This document shows, piece after piece, positions 58,068 to 64,000 of a stretch of 64,000 bases of DNA. The DNA comes from Paraescarpia echinospica. Lineage: Eukaryota > Annelida > Polychaeta > Sabellida > Siboglinidae. Made by a program: the position numbers and the translations under genes. The first letter of the stretch is position 1. Each line of letters begins with the position of its first letter. The stretch covers positions 124,001-188,000 of the forward strand of contig JAHLWY010000209.1 of NCBI GenBank assembly GCA_020002185.1, read 5' to 3'. Under the pieces are notes generated by a model, which did not search any database, had not been told where the DNA came from, and worked only from the letters and a program-made list of their open reading frames with translations.

Positions 58068-59513
58068 GGAGTTTTACTGATTATCATGTTTTTTCAATAA
58101 CGATGTAAACTTTACACTAAGTAGTATATCAAGCAAAGATTTATGCATGTGCATTGCTAATTTTGTTATTGACAGTTGAGGGTAATAGCCGTAACAGTAC
58201 CAATACACTGTGTGGTGGGGTTGAACTTATTCGGGTTATCTGCTTTAATATTACTATTATATCGTGCTCACGTTACAGTCTTGTGTAAACAATTACTGAT
58301 TTTATTGAAATTTTTAATCACTGTATTTAGGTCTACACTTATAAAATCCGTACACAATATTGATACGTTGACACTACCAAATGTAATTGCACGTATTGTT
58401 TCACGAAATGTAAATGTTTTGTTATGTGTGAGTCAGTATGAAAGATTGATGGTATTACTTACAGTTTGCCCTTTAAATTTGTTGTTTGCATTAAGGCAAT
58501 ATTGTTGTCTCGAGCATGTATTATATGTGCTGCTTCTCACTGTCTACAGCAATGACCTGATCACTTTACTGAATATGTACCTATACACTACCGGGTTTGG
58601 TTTGTATATGTATGTTTTGCATGAATAGCAGATAGCCAATAAACTGCGTGTCCCCCAGTTAGCCGATTCCTTCTTATACAAGCTGCAGTCGAACATTGCA
58701 ACTTCTGGCACAACAAAGTCATTATCAATGGATGTCATAAGACACCAACTCCCAGCTTAAATCCTTTCATTCATAATTTTACATTCTTATTGATTTAATC
58801 TTCATCTGGTTACAATTACCGTCCTTTTGATAACCCATTCAAGTTGAAACAGATACAGTTTTGGATGATTTGTCAGACCACTACACTGTCATTGTTAATG
58901 ATAACGTTTCTTATAACTCCAGCAGAGACCAAACAGACTTACACGCATAGCCATTCACAGGATTACTATGTAACTTTAATAGATCAAATACATTTCTTTG
59001 GTTACCTCGGATACAAATCGCTCCCTAGACTAGCTGATCGGTTGCCCCCAAAGTACAAAAATAAAACTGAATGTCTCACCGTTGGTATGCCAATGCAACG
59101 TGGCAAACTGGACGTTTTTCCCCAACGTGTATATCCCGAGTTAATATGTCACACCAGCAACCTCATCGCAGAATCTAGGAGTTATCTTTGAAAACAAAGA
59201 AGCAGTCTTGACTATTGCAGTTCCCTTCTTTATAATATCGCGCAATTAATGCTGTAGTTGCTACGTTCTGCCTCAGACCTGGTGGTGCAATCGCAACAGT
59301 ACATAGCTGGCGATCTACAGCCCCTGTACGAGCAGATATAGACAAACATGCAGTCTATGAAGCCGCGGGGTGTGCTAAGCATCTTGCAAGTTGGCCTACC
59401 GTAACCGGGCCTGAGCGTTGTGTTTGTTTAGCGTTTGTTTGTTACCAAGGGCAATAGGCGTTAAGTGCATAGTGTGGAGATGGGGTGTATATATATGTTC
59501 CCTAACGAAAGTT
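58068..59513. other. Unassigned sequence with short frames
   Basis: Plus-strand frames at 58,176-58,628 (hydrophobic, Leu/Val-rich) and 58,844-59,191 have no motif I recognise. The segment at 58,640-58,760 and the frame to 59,191 may be a decayed mobile element next to the gag-like fragment on the other strand. Confidence 0.3.
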
Positions 59514-61165
59514 TTAACAGGCCTGCAGCTTATCCTCTGTCGTAGAAATACGTTGACATATATTCTCATAGCGATGGGTCAGCTGGTAGATCTTAGTGGT
59601 GTATGTTAAATAATATATCATGCCTTGCTCACTTAAATTTCCCTCGCCCAACATTTCATACAAAATCGCCAGGCTGGCAAAGGACCACTGGCATAAAGTT
59701 AGAGGGTCCAGTTTAGGCTTAACCCTTGATTTGATGATAATTTGCTTTCCCTCGTGCGTGCAAGCAACAACGTTCTCCTCCACCATGTCTCTACATACAA
59801 AATCAACAACATCGCGGTCACTACTGCTGGACCTACCTAACGCTCGTTGCCATGAGCTAGTGGATCTGTGGATCCTGCCATGTACCTGGCAGTGTTCTTA
59901 AACGTCCCACTGACGTTGCCGTTAATTAGCGTGGTCCGTCTCCCCATTGCTGCTGGGCTTGACACATCGGCGGGACAACACCCGGTGCGTTGGTACTGCA
60001 GCTTGTAGCCAAGGAGATTTGGTAGGTATAGTTCCGTCATCATGCGCGTGTACCAGTCGTTCGAAACCCGTGGCCATCGCGACAGTTCGTCCCATAGGTG
60101 AATTCCATCCCGTACGCCCGAATCATCGTCGCACGTGATCGAAGCGGCGGCCCTGACGTCCTCGGCTACCGGAGTCGTACCAGTTTGCTTCCCGTTCTCA
60201 GTTGACTGCAACGGCGGCCGTACCTTAAACACCAGTTTCTGTTGTCCGCGCGGTATCGTAGCATACCTTCCAACTTGTTTTATTCCGGGAGATTCATCAG
60301 CGGTTCACCACGCTTACCATGTCGCGCTGTCTCGGATTTTCACATCGGAAGACCGGGGGGAGTCCTGTTGGAAATTTCTCGCCGGAACTCCAGCGATTCA
60401 GCACGTCTCCCGTGCCTGTCTCGAAGACGGGGGCGGCGCTTAGGGACGGATTCCGAGAGGGTAATCTACGGGGATGCAAAAAATTCACTGACGGCAGAAC
60501 CAAATGATGTAGTAGAAATGGGGTAAGACCACATTCGGATTCGTCCGCCATTAGCTTTTCCGCTGTCTCGGTTGCACTGGTGACATCGGAAGGCGGTCGA
60601 GGGGGGATGCTGTTGAAAATTGTTCCCAGCCGCGTCGGCATAACTTCAACTTATTGTAACCTGAACGAGAAAACATTTGCAAGGGTTTTTGGGGGCACGG
60701 TCGTGTGGGCCCATTATAAAAGTTCTGCGGGTACGCCAAATTCCTATGGTCTAGGGAGGAACGTGCCCCCTGGTTCCGGCTATGATGCTGTCCGAGATAT
60801 TAGGTGAAATTCCGGGAGGTTTGCCTGTATTCCGGGAGACCGGGAGATACACCCAAATCAAGGAGACTCCCGGAAATTCCGGGAAAATTGGAAGGTATAT
60901 TTAAGTCTGTACCAAGTCTTCTCGACCGAGTAGTGTCAGGACTTCCATTGAGTTGAAGCTCCCTTTCACGAACAGGTCGACCGTTTTTGCCGTGATCTTC
61001 CGGGCAGCAGCCCAATCCCGCAAAGCCTCCTCCTTCGGACTTTCGGAGTCCATAACATCGCCTCTCGTTCACCCACAATGCCCGGCATCCAGTCTCCACG
61101 GTCATACTACTGGAGTCTGCGGAACATTGGGCAAGCTGGTTCGAATCGTAGGCATCGGTCATCAC
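59514..61165 (-). pseudogene. Retroelement gag-like fragment, interrupted
   Basis: Minus-strand frames at 60,900-61,165, 59,837-60,232 and 59,514-59,786 form an interrupted coding region. The part with LTLCQWSFASLAILYEMLGEGNL then YYLTYTTKIYQLTHRYE resembles a gag-like family of invertebrate retrotransposons in which W-A-N-x-x-I...L-x-x-G-x-L...YL-x-Y-T-x-K-x-x-Q-L is conserved. An inverted-repeat element (60,263-60,898) interrupts it. The assignment is by recall of the family pattern and is tentative. Confidence 0.45.
60263..60898. mobile_element. Inverted-repeat element with CCGGGA subterminal repeats
   Basis: The left end ataccttccaactt and the right end aattggaaggtat are inverted. Near the ends attccgggag and cccggaattcc words recur. 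The interior (60,440-60,785) is related to the interior of the element at 54,770-55,080 (for example gtctcggttgcactggtgacatcg and gggggcacggtc), so one element sits inside the other. No clear target duplication was seen. Confidence 0.6.
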
Positions 61166-61243
61166 AGCAGCTTATTTCAAACGGAATCAGTCAAACGATC
61201 AACGGACACTTATTATGTGAACGATCTTAGCAAACATATTTAA

Positions 61244-62050
61244 TGATAATCTGCTAATAATACAAAGCACAGGCGTAATATAGGATTGAGTACAAAAATG
61301 TTCAGCAAAGTCAGTGATTAGATTATTTTCATGAACAGTGAGACGATACATCTAATTAGTCACAATGTACCTTGACGCCATCAACAAAGAAAATTGTTGC
61401 TCAACTCAGTAAAACTGCATCATCAATCTTTTCATGGTGACTCATAAAATAATAAACTTATTTACATGTACATGTTCATAAGCAATAAGTGACAATTCCC
61501 ACATTTGGTGGTGTCAACAAAACAATGACATATACGGATTTATAAAAGGGATTGTCTCGGAGCGTCGTTGTCCGATATCAAACGAAATTACTTTCATCTG
61601 GCCACAGCCCCCACCCCCTCCTCAGACGACAGTTTATAAACATTGATATGATTGTATCAATATATTAACAGTAGTGGTCCTAAACATAAAATATCGATGT
61701 CCAAAGTCAGACTAAGCCTCTGAATCTTAGGTTGTGTACTCCAAACAGCCCAATCTTGGGCTAACGCAGGAGTTTGTGGTGTTTCTGCGCATGCGCTGTG
61801 GGTAGATTGCATTAATAATTTATTTTAAAGGCACTTAAACTTGATTGGGTGTGGTGAATGGAAGGTTCATGATGGTTGTTTGAAATACAATGGGGCTTTC
61901 TATGTCTATGATTTATAATGGGATCATGTTCCATATGCGAATTGTTCGGGGGGGTAGAAGGAGAAGACAGCTGTACTGATGCGGCACCTAGGGGCTACGT
62001 AGTAGCCACGGTTTCTTGATTGTGTTAGAAGGCCTGGCGGGGGTGAGACT
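61244..62050. other. Intergenic, no gene seen
   Basis: AT-rich interval with no domain-bearing frame on either strand and no obvious repeat structure. Confidence 0.5.
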
Positions 62051-63620
62051 GATGTTGCTAATGTCATTTAAAATGTTATAAAATGTCATGGCTTGTTTGA
62101 TAATGCGCCGTCGTTCAAGAATTGTCCATCCAAGGTCAGTTGAGTTGGTTTGGCGCATATGATCATTTTAAAATATCTTCCGGCAGAGTGTTGTATTCTT
62201 TCAAGGTGCTTAATTTGGCTGGCAGTGTGTGGGTTCCATATGGGAGATGCATACTCGAGTTTTGGACGGATTAGCATGTTATACGCTATTTCTTTGACTT
62301 CGGGTTTGCATGACCAAGGGTTCTTTTAATCATGCCTAGGCCATATTTGGAGTTGGATCAGATCAGTTTGAAGAATTTCGTGGTCAGTTTCGGAGGAGAT
62401 TTTGCGATATATAATGCTGTCATCTGCACAGAGGCGTAAGGAAGATTGGATGTTTTCATTTATGTCATTTATGTAGAGTACCAAGAGGACTGGTTCAGAT
62501 GTAACATATGTTGTGTCCGACAGAACTCCGTTTACCGAGTCTCTATGGTTACGGTTTGATAGAAATTATTTGATCCAGTTGTGTGTGTTTATGCATGTTA
62601 TACGTTATTTCCTTGACTTCGGGTTTGCATGGACCAAGGCTTCTTTTAAACATGCCTAGGATTGTTGAGTATTTGGAAACTATGTCGGTGACGTGATTTG
62701 CCAACGTTAATTTAGAATCTAATTTCACTCCACGATACGGATGGCTGGATAGTGAAGAGAGTTGCATGCCGAAGAATGAATTTAATCTGGGTTTAGTTGT
62801 GTTTATTATTGGGATGTGGACACATCTACAAATGCTAAATTCCATTTGCGATTTGTCAGACCATGTTTGGAGTTCGATCAGGTCAGTTTGGAGAATTTTA
62901 GGTCAGTTTCGGAGGTTATTTTGCGATATATAATGCTGTCGACTGCAAAGAGGCGTATGGGAGTTTGGATATTTTCATTTATGACATTATTGTAGAGTAG
63001 GAAGAGGACTGGTCCTATTACTGAGCGCTGTGGAACACCAGATGTAATATATGTTGTGGCCGACAGAACTCCATTTATTGACGCTCTCTGTTTACGGTTT
63101 GCATGATATAAATGATTTGATCCAGTTTTGTGTTTCCAGTTATTCCGTAGGAGTTTAGTTTGGATAGGAGGCGTTTGTGGGGGACGTTGTCAAATGCTTT
63201 GACAAAATCAAGCAGGATTGCATATATTTGTGTTTTGTTGTCCATAGCAGTCATCCAGTCATGGACTGTCTCGATGAGTTGAGATTCACAAGACAATTCT
63301 GACTGGAATCCGTGTTGAAAGTGGAGGATGATGTTATGCTTGTGCAAGTGTTTCCATATATTGCTTAGAATGATGTGTTCCATGACTCTACAGAGGATGC
63401 ATGTTAGTGATATTGGTCTGTAGTTTGCGGGGTCAGATTTTTTTTTTTTTTCGTATTGGTGTTATTAGTTCTTGGAGCCAGTCATCACAGAGTTTACATG
63501 CGTTGTATGACTCTTTGAAGATGTGTATGATAATCGATCGAAGGGTACCATTTCCTCTGCAGTTTCTTTGATAAATCTGGCTCGGAGGTCGTCTGGTCCG
63601 GTAGCTTTCTTCTGGTTAAA
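62050..63620 (-). mobile_element. LINE RT remnant with internal tandem duplication
   Basis: Minus-strand pieces in order: KKATGPDDLRARFIKETAEEM (63,600 region), then HIILSNIWKHLHKHNIILHFQHGFQSELSCESQLIETVHDW and IYAILLDFVKAFDNVPHKRLLSKL (motif A, 63,075-63,383), then C-terminal YRGVKLDSKLTLANHV (62,549-62,845) and LIRPKLEYASPIWNPHT (62,086-62,277). Sequence at about 62,350-62,640 is repeated, diverged, at 62,870-63,120 (cagtttcggagg-attttgcgatatataatgctgtc), so the motif B/C region is duplicated about 520 bp apart. A purine-rich tract (63,625-63,725) interrupts the 5' side. Confidence 0.8.
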
Positions 63621-63624
63621 GGAA

Positions 63625-63730
63625 GAAAGAGAGAATGATCGAGAGAGAGAGTACGAGACGAAGAATGAGAGGAAGTACAAAAGGAAGAATGAGAGGGAGA
63701 ACGATAGCAAAAAGAATAAAAGGAAAGAGG
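63625..63730. repeat. Purine-rich GAGAGA/GAAGAA tract
   Basis: Almost pure A/G on the plus strand (gagagaatgatcgagagagagagtacg and following). It lies at the edge of the LINE remnant and gives false frames on both strands. Confidence 0.85.
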
Positions 63731-63864
63731 TACCACTCCGCTGTTTTTAGTGAAGCCGGCATGCAACAGCGCCCTCCAACGGCAATCTAGGAGAACAACA
63801 CGATGGCACAGAAACACCACAGCTCCACAACGAAAAAATATCTATGTCATCAAATCAAATCGTG

Positions 63865-63915
63865 ACATTTATATTGCGCCGTTCCAACAATCGTTGCTCA
63901 CGGCGCCTTACAGAA
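63865..63915 (+). repeat. SINE-like 'tatattgcgcc' repeat
   Basis: Contains acatttatattgcgccgttcc and ctcacggcgccttacag, resembling the piece at 26,575-26,665 inside the hAT element. Family unknown, likely a common dispersed repeat. Confidence 0.4.
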
Positions 63916-64000
63916 TGTTCGGGAAAACAGGTAAATCTTAAGGTTTGATTTAAAATCAGTGTTTGTCATTGTTGTTGCAGTCAGCTTTTGCGGCAGCAAG

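Noticed and set aside
58176..58628. 150-codon hydrophobic frame
   Set aside because: AT-rich, no recognisable motif and no splice or homology support; composition alone can explain the Leu/Val content.
60900..61165. Independent gene of 121 codons on the minus strand
   Set aside because: It appears to be the upstream part of the same gag-like region interrupted by the inverted-repeat element.

Overview
This is metazoan nuclear DNA. It is AT-rich and full of introns and nested transposable elements, with no operons, tRNA clusters or rRNA. Chitin-binding (peritrophin-A, CBM14) exons next to EGF and SEA exons, with BovB/RTE, CR1/jockey, copia, DIRS-type and Academ/hAT-like elements, suggest a marine lophotrochozoan, most likely a mollusc. 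The species cannot be fixed from the sequence.

The main host gene is a split minus-strand gene, transcribed from about 48.6 kb down to about 18.7 kb. I rebuilt it from reading frame, splice sites and phase. In transcript order it has: a 22-codon cytoplasmic exon (48,560-48,625); a basic/polar exon ending in one transmembrane helix (47,423-47,684); three exons making a SEA domain followed by a Thr-rich mucin stalk (44,053 to 42,191); and a run of mostly phase 1-1 exons for EGF-like and CBM14 domains. These lie in two blocks (39.65-37.69 kb and 23.30-18.73 kb) that look like an internal duplication. The predicted product is a type II membrane-anchored, chitin-binding, mucin-like surface protein. 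Two exons carry lesions: a 2-bp slippage frameshift at 38.5 kb and an in-frame stop at 22.6 kb.

Two plus-strand relatives flank or overlap this locus. An isolated 66-bp exon at 9,067-9,132 matches the gene's first recognised exon in length, phase and protein. An EGF exon plus a terminal six-cysteine CBM14 exon lie at 53,146-53,283 and 57,000-57,214. The window therefore holds parts of a small family in both orientations.

The rest is mainly mobile DNA. 1.6-4.5 kb: degraded RTE/BovB-like LINE (-). 4.8-12 kb: tRNA-like SINE scrap, satellites and microsatellites. 13.1-14.9 kb: nearly intact 5'-truncated CR1-like LINE (+). 15.3-18.3 kb: LINE ORF1 scrap and copia remnant (-). 20.7-21.1 kb: MITE. 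23.8-29.7 kb: DIRS-type tyrosine-recombinase retrotransposon with a hAT element inside it. 31.4-34.9 kb and 39.9-42.0 kb: two Academ-like (XPG/PIN-like nuclease) elements, the second ending in a 59-bp satellite. 48.9-51.6 kb: LINE pieces inserted by a copia RNase H fragment. 54.4-55.2 kb and 60.3-60.9 kb: inverted-repeat elements. 59.5-61.2 kb: gag-like fragment. 62.0-63.6 kb: LINE (-).
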